Origin: Chloroflexota bacterium
Lineage (GTDB): Bacteria; Chloroflexota; Dehalococcoidia; Lucifugimonadales; Australimonadaceae
Direction: 5' to 3'
Length of the DNA: 11,620 bases
Assembly (NCBI GenBank): GCA_022574265.1
Contig: JACZSI010000042.1
Coordinates: 1-11,620 of the forward strand
Positions 1 through 6,479 of this stretch are shown in pieces. Position 1 is the stretch's first letter. Each line of letters begins with the position of its first letter. The position numbers were made by a program, and so were the translations under genes. The notes below the pieces were generated by a model, which saw nothing but the letters and a program-made list of their open reading frames with translations, searched no databases and had not been told where the DNA came from.

Positions 1-10
1 CCCCGTCCGG

Positions 11-1186
11 CTATGCAGGCCGCTGCGGCAACCGCCAACCCGCGAGGCGCCGCAGCCCCTCTTCCACGCGGTCGTCCGGCGTCGTCAGCGACAGCCGGAT
101 GTACCCCTCCCCTGCCTCGCCGTACCCACGGCCCGGCGTGACGACGACGGCGTGCTCGTCCAGCAGCGCCGTCGCCACCTCGGCCGACGTCCACCCCTCC
201 GGGCAACGGGCCCAGACGTAGAGCCCCGACTTGGGAGTCGTGACGTCGAGGCCGATGGTCCGCAGCACGTCCACGACCCGGTCGCGGCGGCGGCGGTAGA
301 CCTCGTTGTTGGCGTCGTGCCACTCCTGCGCCGTGTGCTCCAGCGCCTCGATGCCCATGTACTGGACGGCTTGGGGGATGCCGGAGTCGAGGTTCGACTT
401 CACGCGCACGAGCGCATCGACGAGCGTCGCGTTGCCGACGGCCATCCCGATGCGCCAGCCGGTCATGTTGTAGGTCTTGGACAGCGAGTGGAACTCGATG
501 CCGACGTCGATCGCTCCCGGCGTCTGGAGGAAGCTCGGGGCGACGTAGCCGTCGAAGGTCACCTCGGAGTACGCAGCGTCGTGGCAGACCACGATGTCGT
601 ATTCCTTGGCGAAGGCCACGACCTCCTCGAAGAACTCGGGCGTCGCCAGGCCGCCAGTGGGGTTGTTCGGGTAGTTGATCCAGATGACCTTCGCCCGCTC
701 GGCCACGTCCGCCGGTATCGCGGAGAGGTCGGGCAGCCAGCCGCGCTCCTCGCGCAGCGGCATCAGGTGCGCCGTGCCGCCGGCGAACATCGTGCCGGCC
801 GCATAGACCGGGTACGCGGGGTCGGGGATGAGCGCCACGTCGCCGGGGTCGGTCAGGCAGAGCGCCATGTGCCCGATCCCCTCCTTCGCGCCGATGAGCG
901 GCACGACCTCCTTGTCGTCGAGCTCCACGCCGAAGCGGCGCTTGTACCACGCCGCGATGGCCTCGCGGAGCGCCGGCAGGCCGTCGGTCTCCGGATAGCG
1001 GTGGTTCGCCGGGTCGTCCGCGGTGCGCTTGAGCTCGTCGAGGATGTGCGGGGGCGTCGGCAGGTCGGGGTCGCCGATGCCGAAGCTGACGACGTCGACG
1101 CCCTGCGCGCGCTTCTCGGCGATCTTCCGGCTGATCTCCAAGAAGAGGTACGGGGGAAGCTGGTCGAGCCGGCGGGCAAGCTGCAT
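11..1186 (-). CDS. dapL: LL-diaminopimelate aminotransferase (DapL-type, PLP-dependent)
   Basis: Predicted to transfer an amino group from glutamate to tetrahydrodipicolinate, giving LL-2,6-diaminopimelate in one step of lysine and peptidoglycan precursor synthesis; cytosolic. The 391-residue product has the fold-type I aminotransferase layout: N-terminal ARRLDQLPPYLF and the GIGDPDLPTP segment (37-46), NYPNNPTGG (171-179), Asp203 and Tyr206 in CHDAAY, the PLP lysine Lys237 in SLSKTYNMTGWRIG, and the carboxylate-binding Arg364 in GYIRLSLT. The ANHRYPETDGLP segment and the length match DapL rather than general aspartate aminotransferases. The ATG at 1186 is preceded by GGAG and by a good promoter. 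dapF, the next enzyme of the pathway, lies upstream on the same strand, which supports the call. A broad-specificity class I aminotransferase is the main alternative. Confidence 0.9.
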   Translation of the reverse strand: MQLARRLDQLPPYLFLEISRKIAEKRAQGVDVVSFGIGDPDLPTPPHILDELKRTADDPANHRYPETDGLPALREAIAAWYKRRFGVELDDKEVVPLIGAKEGIGHMALCLTDPGDVALIPDPAYPVYAAGTMFAGGTAHLMPLREERGWLPDLSAIPADVAERAKVIWINYPNNPTGGLATPEFFEEVVAFAKEYDIVVCHDAAYSEVTFDGYVAPSFLQTPGAIDVGIEFHSLSKTYNMTGWRIGMAVGNATLVDALVRVKSNLDSGIPQAVQYMGIEALEHTAQEWHDANNEVYRRRRDRVVDVLRTIGLDVTTPKSGLYVWARCPEGWTSAEVATALLDEHAVVVTPGRGYGEAGEGYIRLSLTTPDDRVEEGLRRLAGWRLPQRPA

Positions 1187-1213
1187 GGGGTCTCCAATGA
1201 TGGGCGAGACGGG

Positions 1214-1241
1214 ATTATAGCGTGCGGACCGAACGGCTCAG
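1214..1241 (-). promoter_or_regulatory. Sigma70-like promoter of dapL
   Basis: On the minus strand there is a perfect -10 TATAAT (1219-1214), a 16-bp spacer and a weak -35 CTGAGC (1241-1236) that keeps the central TGA. Transcription would start near 1207, giving a leader of about 20 nt that carries the GGAG ribosome site before the ATG at 1186. This suggests dapL can be expressed independently of dapF. Confidence 0.6.
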
Positions 1242-1258
1242 CCAGCGTGCGGCTCGCC

Positions 1259-1282
1259 CGAGGCCGCCGGACGGCGGCCTCG
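1259..1282. terminator. Perfect 10-bp GC-rich hairpin between dapF and dapL
   Basis: CGAGGCCGCC (1259-1268) and GGCGGCCTCG (1273-1282) are exact reverse complements around a 4-base GGAC loop. The hairpin lies just upstream of the dapL promoter. It could stop or attenuate readthrough from dapF, but no T-run follows on either strand, so intrinsic termination is only a possibility. Its right arm touches the neighbouring R-type repeat. Confidence 0.4.
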
Positions 1283-1382
1283 CTCACCCTGAGCCTGTCG
1301 AAGGGCGAGGAAGCGGTCGCCTGATGCAAGGTCGGATGAACGCAGCCGCTCGTTCATACTTCGACGGGCTCAGCACGAACGG
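1278..1382. repeat. R-type palindromic repeat, inverted pair 1 (loop subtype GAGCCYGTCGA)
   Basis: Two short palindromes face each other. The left one (1278-1310) has arms CTCACCCT and AGGGCGAG around GAGCCTGTCGA. The right one (about 1348-1382), read on the minus strand, has arms GTTCGTGCT and AGTATGAAC around GAGCCCGTCGA. Mismatches in the stems are G-T or A-C. A second pair (5255-5355) and a single copy (8726-8762) lie elsewhere in the window. The layout is like REP/BIME-type intergenic repeats. About 37 unrelated bases separate the two members. Confidence 0.75.
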
Positions 1383-1393
1383 AACCCAGCCTT

Positions 1394-1429
1394 GGCACCT
1401 GGCCGCTCGCGATCGCCCGCGCCAGTGCC
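1394..1429 (-). terminator. Stem-loop immediately after the dapF stop codon
   Basis: GGCACCTGGC (1394-1403) pairs with GCCAGTGCC (1421-1429) with one bulged base around a 17-base loop. The loop holds the palindrome GCGATCGC. It begins a few bases beyond the dapF TAG and so is placed like a transcript 3' end. No T-tract follows, so the terminator function is inferred from position only. Confidence 0.35.
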
Positions 1430-1431
1430 CG

Positions 1432-2334
1432 CTAATCCGGCCACTCGCCGGAGAAGACCTCGACGGCGTCGCCCTCCATGATGACGGGGCCGTGGCCCGG
1501 CCACGTGACCGTGATCTCGCCGCCGGGCACGCGCACGCTGACCCGGTCGTCGACGAGCCCGTGCAGCCGCGCGGCGACGACCGTCGCGCACACGCCCGTG
1601 CCGCAGGCCATCGTCTCGCCGGAGCCGCGCTCCCACGTCCGCGAGACGATCCGTCCGCGGCCCTCGACGTTGGCGACGGTGAAGTTCACCCGGTTCGGGA
1701 ACGCGGCGTGATGCTCGACCAGCGGCCCGAGGCGTTCCAGCGCGACGCCGGCGACAGGCTCGTCGAGCAGCGCCACGAAGTGCGGGTTGCCCATGGAGAC
1801 AGCCGAGCCGGCGAACGTCGCGCCGTCTACCGTGAGCGGCGCGGCGAAGACGAGGTCGTCCGGCGCGAGGCCAAAGGCCTCGATGATGCCGGCGTCGAGC
1901 TTCGCGTAGTCGCTGGGCCCAAGTGCCGCGGGGTCCGCGGGAACGTCGCGCGCCCGCAGCACGGGCGCTCCCATGTCCACGCGAGCGCCGGTGATGCGCC
2001 CGTCCTCCCACAACGGCGTCACGGCGATCAGCCCCGCGCCCGTCTCGACCGACAGCGCGCCGTTCGGGGACGGCACGAGCTTGCGCTCCAGGACGAACTT
2101 GGCGAAGCAACGGATGCCGTTGCCGCACATCTCGCTCTCCGAGCCGTCGGCGTTCCACATCCGCATCCGGATGTCCGCGCGCTCCGACCGCGCGGCGACG
2201 ATGAGGCCGTCGGAACCGATGCCGAAGTGGCGGTCGGACACGCGGCGCGACAGCTCGGACCAGTCCCTTTGCTGGGCCAGGCCGTCGACGAATATGTAGT
2301 CGTTTCCCGCGCCCTGAAGCTTCGTGAACTGCAT
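1432..2334 (-). CDS. dapF: Diaminopimelate epimerase
   Basis: Interconverts LL- and meso-diaminopimelate, supplying meso-DAP for lysine and peptidoglycan; cytosolic and cofactor-independent. The 300-residue product begins MQFTKLQGAGNDYIF and carries both catalytic cysteines in their family contexts: Cys70 in EMCGNGIRCF and Cys244 in TMACGTGVCA. HFGIGSDG (37-43 region) and SMGNPHFV (180-187) are further DapF signatures, and the length is typical. An in-frame ATG at 2361 would add nine residues, but the ATG at 2334 sits behind a GAGAGG ribosome site and puts the conserved N-terminus at residue 1. The upstream Cys-rich gene ends 61 bp away; dapL follows downstream and performs the preceding reaction. 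The residues seen are complete, so this is the surest call in the window. Confidence 0.96.
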   Translation of the reverse strand: MQFTKLQGAGNDYIFVDGLAQQRDWSELSRRVSDRHFGIGSDGLIVAARSERADIRMRMWNADGSESEMCGNGIRCFAKFVLERKLVPSPNGALSVETGAGLIAVTPLWEDGRITGARVDMGAPVLRARDVPADPAALGPSDYAKLDAGIIEAFGLAPDDLVFAAPLTVDGATFAGSAVSMGNPHFVALLDEPVAGVALERLGPLVEHHAAFPNRVNFTVANVEGRGRIVSRTWERGSGETMACGTGVCATVVAARLHGLVDDRVSVRVPGGEITVTWPGHGPVIMEGDAVEVFSGEWPD

Positions 2335-2351
2335 GGTGGCCTCTCGCACCG

Positions 2352-2360
2352 ATTCTAGCA
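2352..2360 (-). promoter_or_regulatory. Possible extended -10 promoter of dapF
   Basis: TGCTAGAAT on the minus strand matches an extended -10 (TGnTATAAT with one mismatch). It would start transcription roughly 10 nt before the dapF ATG. No convincing -35 is visible. It lies between dapF and the upstream Cys-rich gene, so dapF may be partly independent of that gene. Confidence 0.35.
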
Positions 2361-2380
2361 CGGGGGCTGCGCACGGCGGC

Positions 2381-2428
2381 CCGCGACGCTAGCTCCTAGC
2401 GGGTCAAGGGCAGTGCCCTTGCGTCGTA
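2381..2428 (-). repeat. A-type repeat, copy 1 (overlaps the 3' end of the Cys-rich gene)
   Basis: Read on the minus strand it contains GACGCAAGGGCA, two variable bases and GCCCTTGACCC, followed by TAGCGTCGC. The first 25 positions match copy 2 (8631 onwards) at 23 of 25. AAGGGC and GCCCTT form a perfect inverted repeat. The element supplies the last codons and the TAG stop of the gene ending at 2396, so it is partly coding. Confidence 0.65.
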
Positions 2429-3616
2429 GCCGAGGTAGTGCGCTGCCCTGATCCAGGAGGTCTGCTCCGTTCCCTTCGGCTCATCCCGGGCGTCCCAGGA
2501 GCTCTTGCGGTGGAGCTCGCCCAGCTCGTCGGACAACGCCCGCAAGGCCTCGATATGCGCCGCTCGAAAGGCTCCGCCCGAGGCCGCTGGCCGCTCAAGC
2601 GCCACCTCGAAGTGCCGCAGACAGAGTGCAGCTTCGGAGTCCGGCGCCCCACTTGCCGCGAGCTCACCGGCGTGCGCCTCGACGAAGTCGCAGAGCGGGC
2701 AGGCGGTCGGCAGGACGGCAGAGCGCTTCGTGCGCCGTTCCTCCAGCGCATCCACGGCCCGCTGGAGCGCCGAGGAGTAGTGGTCCGCCAGCTGCGCGGG
2801 GGCGACGGCGGAGCGAGCGAGCAGCAGGCCCGCATGGCGCCGGCAGAGCGTTCCATCGGGCGTGCCGCCATCCTGGAACAGCCGGCGGCCCTCATCGGTG
2901 ACGGCGGTGGTTTCGGCGTCGCAGACCCCGCAGCCCCAAAGGGGCAGCGCGGGGACGCCGCTCGGTGACTCGAACCCCAGCGATGCGGCTTGCAGCGTGG
3001 CGAGCGTGCGCCGCAGCGAGCGGGCGTCGTGAGATCCGCCGATGACCGCGATCTCGCGCAGGTGCTCCGCGAGGGGGATGGTGGGCCGGGCGCGCACGCC
3101 CGTCCTCATGCCCGTCCTCATGATAGAAGCGGCGTGTCTCACGCAGAGGCGCAGCTTCGGAGCCCACCGCTCCGTCCAGGCGGCGTCTCCGAGCTGCTGC
3201 GCCAGCCGCCGGAGATGGGCGGCCTCGGACTGCGCCTCACGCCCGCACTCCAAGCAGTCGCGCCACACGTGCAGCCGCGCGCCCGCTCCGACCCTGCGAG
3301 CCACCTCGCGGGCGGTGTCGCCGAAGAGGATGGCGACCCCCGGCAGTTGGCCCATGCCGGTTGCCGTCGCGCACAGCGCCGAGGTGTGCCGCGCGCAGAA
3401 CCCCAGCGTGCGGTTCCAGTCACCGCGCGTGCCGGGGTCGAGGACGTGCTCCCGCAGCAGGATCCACAGGCTCCGGCGCTCCCGCGCTTCGAGGACCCAG
3501 CAGACCGCGCACCCGTCCGCATCGGCGCCCCGCTCGATGGCGACGGTGATCAGGTCCCGGTCCCGGCGAAAGCTCGGCCACCGTCGCCACCACCGGGACC
3601 GTGGCGCCTGGGTCAT
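2396..3616 (-). CDS. Uncharacterised protein with four CxxC...CxxH zinc-finger-like modules (DUF6062-like)
   Basis: No function is known to me. The 406-residue protein has four repeated modules: Cys36/Cys39 with Cys74/His77; Cys121/Cys124 with Cys158/His161; Cys229/Cys232 with Cys258/His261; Cys306/Cys309 with Cys332/His335. Each has CxxC, then 25 to 37 residues including a helix-like charged stretch, then CxxH. The first module (CAVCWVLEARE, then GFCARH) resembles the family I recall as DUF6062. The pattern suggests structural zinc or redox-active cysteine sites. There is no signal peptide or membrane segment; the N-terminus is rich in Arg and Trp. The ATG at 3616 follows an AGGGGGG ribosome site and lies 13 bp after the DinB gene, so the two are probably co-transcribed. 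A 12-bp tandem duplication (3098-3121) repeats MRTG. The last codons come from an A-type repeat. Confidence 0.8.
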   Translation of the reverse strand: MTQAPRSRWWRRWPSFRRDRDLITVAIERGADADGCAVCWVLEARERRSLWILLREHVLDPGTRGDWNRTLGFCARHTSALCATATGMGQLPGVAILFGDTAREVARRVGAGARLHVWRDCLECGREAQSEAAHLRRLAQQLGDAAWTERWAPKLRLCVRHAASIMRTGMRTGVRARPTIPLAEHLREIAVIGGSHDARSLRRTLATLQAASLGFESPSGVPALPLWGCGVCDAETTAVTDEGRRLFQDGGTPDGTLCRRHAGLLLARSAVAPAQLADHYSSALQRAVDALEERRTKRSAVLPTACPLCDFVEAHAGELAASGAPDSEAALCLRHFEVALERPAASGGAFRAAHIEALRALSDELGELHRKSSWDARDEPKGTEQTSWIRAAHYLGYDARALPLTR

Positions 3617-3629
3617 GCCCGTCGCCCCC

Positions 3630-4160
3630 CTAGCCGCGCCAGCCGAACCCCGTGATCAGCCCGCGCAGGTACGCGATCTGGCCCGTGTGCTGCGTGAAGT
3701 CCATGATGATGCCCGTGAGCCCCCGCCACGCCGGCCGCGGCTCCTGCGACGGCGCGTACTGGTACGGCTTCATGAGGTCCTCGTCCGTCATGGCCGCGAC
3801 GCGCTCGACGGTCCACTTGTGGGCCGCTTCCACGTAGCCGAACAGTAGCTCGCGGTCGGGGTGGAATGCCGCGACCTGCTCCGGCGTATCGCCCAGGCCC
3901 GTGGCATCGGCGTCCATCCCGAAGCGCTCCGCCCACCCCTGGCTCACCCACACCTGCGGGTGGCCGGAGACGCGCTCCGGGAAGCGGTCCTTCCACCTGC
4001 TCAGGTGCCACGCCAGCCAGCCGATGGAGTTCGTGTCGGGCGACGGCTGCTGGTAGATCTGCTCGTCGGTCAGGCCGTCGACGGCGCGGTTCAGTGCGCG
4101 GTGAGCGTTCTCGAGGATCTCGACCGCGAACTGCCGCACGTCGACCGGTGCGTCTGCCAT
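3630..4160 (-). CDS. DinB-superfamily protein (putative metal-dependent hydrolase or transferase)
   Basis: A 176-residue protein of the DinB/DUF664 four-helix type. Members bind a divalent metal and include thiol-dependent transferases and hydrolases; the substrate cannot be told from this sequence. The helix-1 metal histidine is His52 in GWLAWHLSRWKD. The C-terminal motif is DFTQHTGQIAYLRG, with His158 present but Asp154 where many DinB proteins have the first His of HxxxH. Asn44 and the SIGWL segment are typical of the family. The ATG at 4160 has a GGAGG ribosome site. It follows the amidohydrolase by 30 bp and precedes the Cys-rich gene by 13 bp, so it is likely part of one transcript with them. 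DinB genes are common accessory genes and the context does not fix a role. Confidence 0.85.
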   Translation of the reverse strand: MADAPVDVRQFAVEILENAHRALNRAVDGLTDEQIYQQPSPDTNSIGWLAWHLSRWKDRFPERVSGHPQVWVSQGWAERFGMDADATGLGDTPEQVAAFHPDRELLFGYVEAAHKWTVERVAAMTDEDLMKPYQYAPSQEPRPAWRGLTGIIMDFTQHTGQIAYLRGLITGFGWRG

Positions 4161-4190
4161 CTGGGCCTCCAGGTGCTGTGCCCGCCGCGA

Positions 4191-5192
4191 TTAGACCGCG
4201 GTGGGCTCCAGGACCTTCTCCAAGCGCGGCACCGCGTTGAACGCGTTGTCGTGGAAGATGTTGTGCTTGTCCTCGGTGCTCAGGAAGTCGATCTCCCCGA
4301 TCACCGGGACCAGATCGTCGCTCGGGCGTCCCGACTCCGGGCGCTTCTGCCCTCCGGAGCCGGGGGCCTCGGTGCCGAACAGCATCTGCTTGACCGACTT
4401 CTGCTTGATGGTGGCCTCGAGCACGTCCTTCTCGAGCACGCACGTGTCGAACCAGAGGTTGTTGGAGAGGTCCCGCTGTCCGCGGTGCCGGTCCTCGGCG
4501 ATGAAGCGGTGCAGCGCGCCGCCGCCGTGGCAGACGAACACCTTGAGCTTCGGGAAGTCGTCGAACACCGTCCCGTGCTCGAGGAGCTGCATCGCGATGA
4601 ACTCCTCCACCGCGTTGTTGAGCTGATAGTTCGCGTGCACGATCTCCACGCGCTTGTCGAAGGTGAGCGACGGGTGGACCATCAGGACGACGTCCAGCTC
4701 CTGGGCCCGCTCGTAGAGCGGGTACCAGTACTCGTCGTGCATCCCCGGCGTCTGCCTATCACCGGCCGGGTCGGGGTTGACGAGAGCGCCCACGAATCCG
4801 AGGTCGTTGACGGCCCGGTTGAGCTCGTCGAGGACGTACGAGGTGTCCTCGTCGCGGTTCTGCGGCAGCTGCGCGACACCCGCGAAGCGGTCCGGGAAGA
4901 GCTTGCATATCTGCGCGATAACGTCGTTCGTGTTCTCGGCCCAGGCGTGCTGGAGGAACGGCCGCATCCAGTGCCACATGGCGATGGGCCGCGGCGAGAG
5001 CAGCTGGAAGTCGATCGAGTGGTCGTCGAGCATGTCGATGTGGCGCTTGTTGGCGTTCGCCAGCGCCTCGTCCGGGATGTCGATCCCGTGCGGCGGCGTG
5101 TTCTGCGACACCATGCCGGCCACGGCAGCCCGGAACGTCGGCGGCGTGGTCATGTGTCCGTGGACGTCAATCACCTTCTTGCCTTCGAACAT
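4191..5192 (-). CDS. Amidohydrolase (COG2159), 4-oxalomesaconate hydratase (LigJ)-like
   Basis: A 333-residue TIM-barrel metal enzyme. It has the HxH pair His11/His13 in IDVHGHMTTPP, His173 in LMVHPS, His222 in VCHGGGALHRF, and Glu275 in MLFGTEAPGSGG where decarboxylases of this family usually have Asp. The segments IDVHGHMTTPP, LLSPRP, NPDPAGD, YWYPLYERAQ, FDDFPKLKVFVCHGGGA and FDTCV read like LigJ, which as I recall also uses a Glu ligand. LigJ hydrates 4-oxalomesaconate in protocatechuate 4,5-cleavage. Alternatives are a decarboxylase or lactone hydrolase. The frame is open further upstream, but ATG 5192 follows AGGAGG and begins at the conserved N-terminus; the extension crosses a repeat. 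The upstream neighbour resembles 4,5-dihydroxyphthalate decarboxylase. The fold is certain; the substrate is not. Confidence 0.85.
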   Translation of the reverse strand: MFEGKKVIDVHGHMTTPPTFRAAVAGMVSQNTPPHGIDIPDEALANANKRHIDMLDDHSIDFQLLSPRPIAMWHWMRPFLQHAWAENTNDVIAQICKLFPDRFAGVAQLPQNRDEDTSYVLDELNRAVNDLGFVGALVNPDPAGDRQTPGMHDEYWYPLYERAQELDVVLMVHPSLTFDKRVEIVHANYQLNNAVEEFIAMQLLEHGTVFDDFPKLKVFVCHGGGALHRFIAEDRHRGQRDLSNNLWFDTCVLEKDVLEATIKQKSVKQMLFGTEAPGSGGQKRPESGRPSDDLVPVIGEIDFLSTEDKHNIFHDNAFNAVPRLEKVLEPTAV

Positions 5193-5254
5193 CTCTGCCT
5201 CCTTCTGTGTTGTGCGGCCCTTGCGGTTTGGGAACCTCGAATGCTGTCCAGTCC

Positions 5255-5355
5255 GCTCGTCCTGAGGCTCTCGAAGGACGAGAGATGGCTTGCACACAAC
5301 GTGCGTCATCTTGGGCAAGCGCTCGTTCGTACTTCGAGAGCCTCAGCACGAACGG
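5255..5355. repeat. R-type palindromic repeat, inverted pair 2 (loop subtype GAGGCTCTCGA)
   Basis: The left member (5255-5284) has perfect 8-bp arms CTCGTCCT and AGGACGAG around GAGGCTCTCGA. The right member (5321-5355) lies in opposite orientation; on the minus strand its arms are TTCGTGCT and AGTACGAA with one G-T pair and the same loop. The arrangement matches pair 1, but both members here carry the GAGGCTCTCGA subtype. It sits in the 218-bp gap before the amidohydrolase, and the intervening 36 bp is not shared with pair 1. Confidence 0.75.
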
Positions 5356-5359
5356 GAAC

Positions 5360-5401
5360 CCGGCCGCGGCTTGCTGATTCCTCCTGGCGATCCGCGGCCG
5401 G
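5360..5401 (-). terminator. 10-bp GC stem-loop after the decarboxylase-like gene
   Basis: CCGGCCGCGG (5360-5369) is the exact reverse complement of CCGCGGCCGG (5392-5401), with a 22-base loop. It starts ten bases beyond the TAA of the minus-strand gene ending at 5411, the usual place for a transcript end. It lacks a T-run, so it may be a processing or stability hairpin instead. Confidence 0.45.
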
Positions 5402-5410
5402 CCTTGCGTG

Positions 5411-6424
5411 TTACAGGTCCAGCATCGGCGCCGCGAACAGCTCCTCGAACTCCATCTTGCGGGGCGTCAGCCCCTGCTCGAACGAGAAGTCGATCATCTG
5501 CTGGATCATCTTCTCGTTGTCGGCGATGCCATACGGGTACGGGTCCGGTCCGAAGATGGAGCGGGTCTGCGCCATGTACTGAGACCCGAAGATCAGATCG
5601 GACGGCACCTTGCTCGACAGCTGCGCGTACCAGTGCTCCTTGGCCCGCACGAGCGCCGAGAAGAGGTTGAACGCGAGCCACGGGTGCTTCGCGTAGACGT
5701 CGCCGCGCATCGCGTAGCAGTGGTTGGCGGGGACGTAGCCGTGCTTCTTGAAGAACCGCGTCCCCTCCTTGATGAACTCAGGGAAGAGCGGCTTCACCTT
5801 GTTGAAGTCGGAGGGCGCGGGCTTGATCGTCGTCGAGCGGTCGATGACGTTCTTCTCGTTGGAGAGGGCCCGGCCGAACGGCGCGGCGTCGAGCTCACCC
5901 GCCACCAGCATCGTCGCCAGCGACTTGTCCTTCGGGATGCGGTGGAACTTGATGCCCTTGGGCGGCTTGAAGCCGGTGGCGCCGCCGTGGCTCAGCTCCT
6001 CGCTGCGCTCCATGTGCCACTCCACGCTGTACTGGTCCACGCCGAAGTCGTGCTGGAGCACGCCGCGCATCCACAGCGACGCCGTCTGCTGATACTCCCC
6101 GACCCCGATGCGCTTGCCGTAGAGGTCGTTCGGTTTGTCGACGCCCGCGTCGACGTTGACCGACAGCGTCGCGTGCATGAAGCGGCGCGACGGGAACACG
6201 GGTATCGCGACCATGTCGCTGCCGTTGGCCTTGGCGATGAGCAGCGACGAGAAGGACATCTCGAAGACCTCGAACTCGTCGAACTTGAGCTGGCGCCAGA
6301 AGGTCTCGGACGGGTCCGATTTGGTCCAGACCAGATCGACGCCCTCGACGTCGACGTCGCCCTGGAGCAACGGTGCGACCCGCTCGTTGCTGGCCGAGAT
6401 GAAGCTCAGCCGAAGCTTTTCCAT
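5411..6424 (-). CDS. 4,5-dihydroxyphthalate decarboxylase-like protein (periplasmic-binding-protein-like fold)
   Basis: A 337-residue protein that reads like the 4,5-dihydroxyphthalate decarboxylase (Pht5) family, which converts 4,5-dihydroxyphthalate to protocatechuate and is related to NMT1/PBP-like proteins. Family-like segments in order are FEVFEMSFSS (51-60), AIPVFPSRRFMH (73-84), LYGKRIGVGEYQQTASLWMRG (101-121), LFPEF (213-217), PYGIADNEK (297-305) and FEQGLTPRKMEFEELF (315-330). There is no signal peptide or lipobox, favouring a cytosolic enzyme over an ABC-transporter binding protein, although no permease or ATPase is nearby in either case. ATG 6424 follows GGGAGGGAG by about nine bases and a near-consensus promoter. 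The LigJ-like amidohydrolase is next downstream. Many relatives annotated with this name have unproven activity, so the substrate remains open. Confidence 0.75.
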   Translation of the reverse strand: MEKLRLSFISASNERVAPLLQGDVDVEGVDLVWTKSDPSETFWRQLKFDEFEVFEMSFSSLLIAKANGSDMVAIPVFPSRRFMHATLSVNVDAGVDKPNDLYGKRIGVGEYQQTASLWMRGVLQHDFGVDQYSVEWHMERSEELSHGGATGFKPPKGIKFHRIPKDKSLATMLVAGELDAAPFGRALSNEKNVIDRSTTIKPAPSDFNKVKPLFPEFIKEGTRFFKKHGYVPANHCYAMRGDVYAKHPWLAFNLFSALVRAKEHWYAQLSSKVPSDLIFGSQYMAQTRSIFGPDPYPYGIADNEKMIQQMIDFSFEQGLTPRKMEFEELFAAPMLDL

Positions 6425-6479
6425 GCGCCAACTCCCTCCCCGGAGAAGCCGTCAGGTGCGTCCCGCCTGAAGCTCCGTG

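Noticed and set aside
152..1324. Plus-strand 390-codon frame opposite dapL
   Set aside because: It is a shadow of dapL, with no ribosome site or domain and biased composition.
2335..2361. Nine-residue extension of dapF
   Set aside because: The upstream ATG lies on or before the -10 candidate and has no ribosome site; family members begin at the Met of MQFTK.
5193..5254. Promoter directly before the amidohydrolase
   Set aside because: TGGACA could be a -35, but no acceptable -10 lies 16 to 18 bp downstream. It may be expressed by readthrough from the decarboxylase-like gene.
5193..5318. 42-residue N-terminal extension of the amidohydrolase
   Set aside because: It translates an R-type repeat and has no ribosome site at its ATG; the AGGAGG-led ATG at 5192 starts at the family N-terminus.
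3861..5582. Plus-strand 573-codon frame opposite the amidohydrolase
   Set aside because: It is antisense to a clear enzyme gene, runs through the R repeats, and has no recognisable domain.
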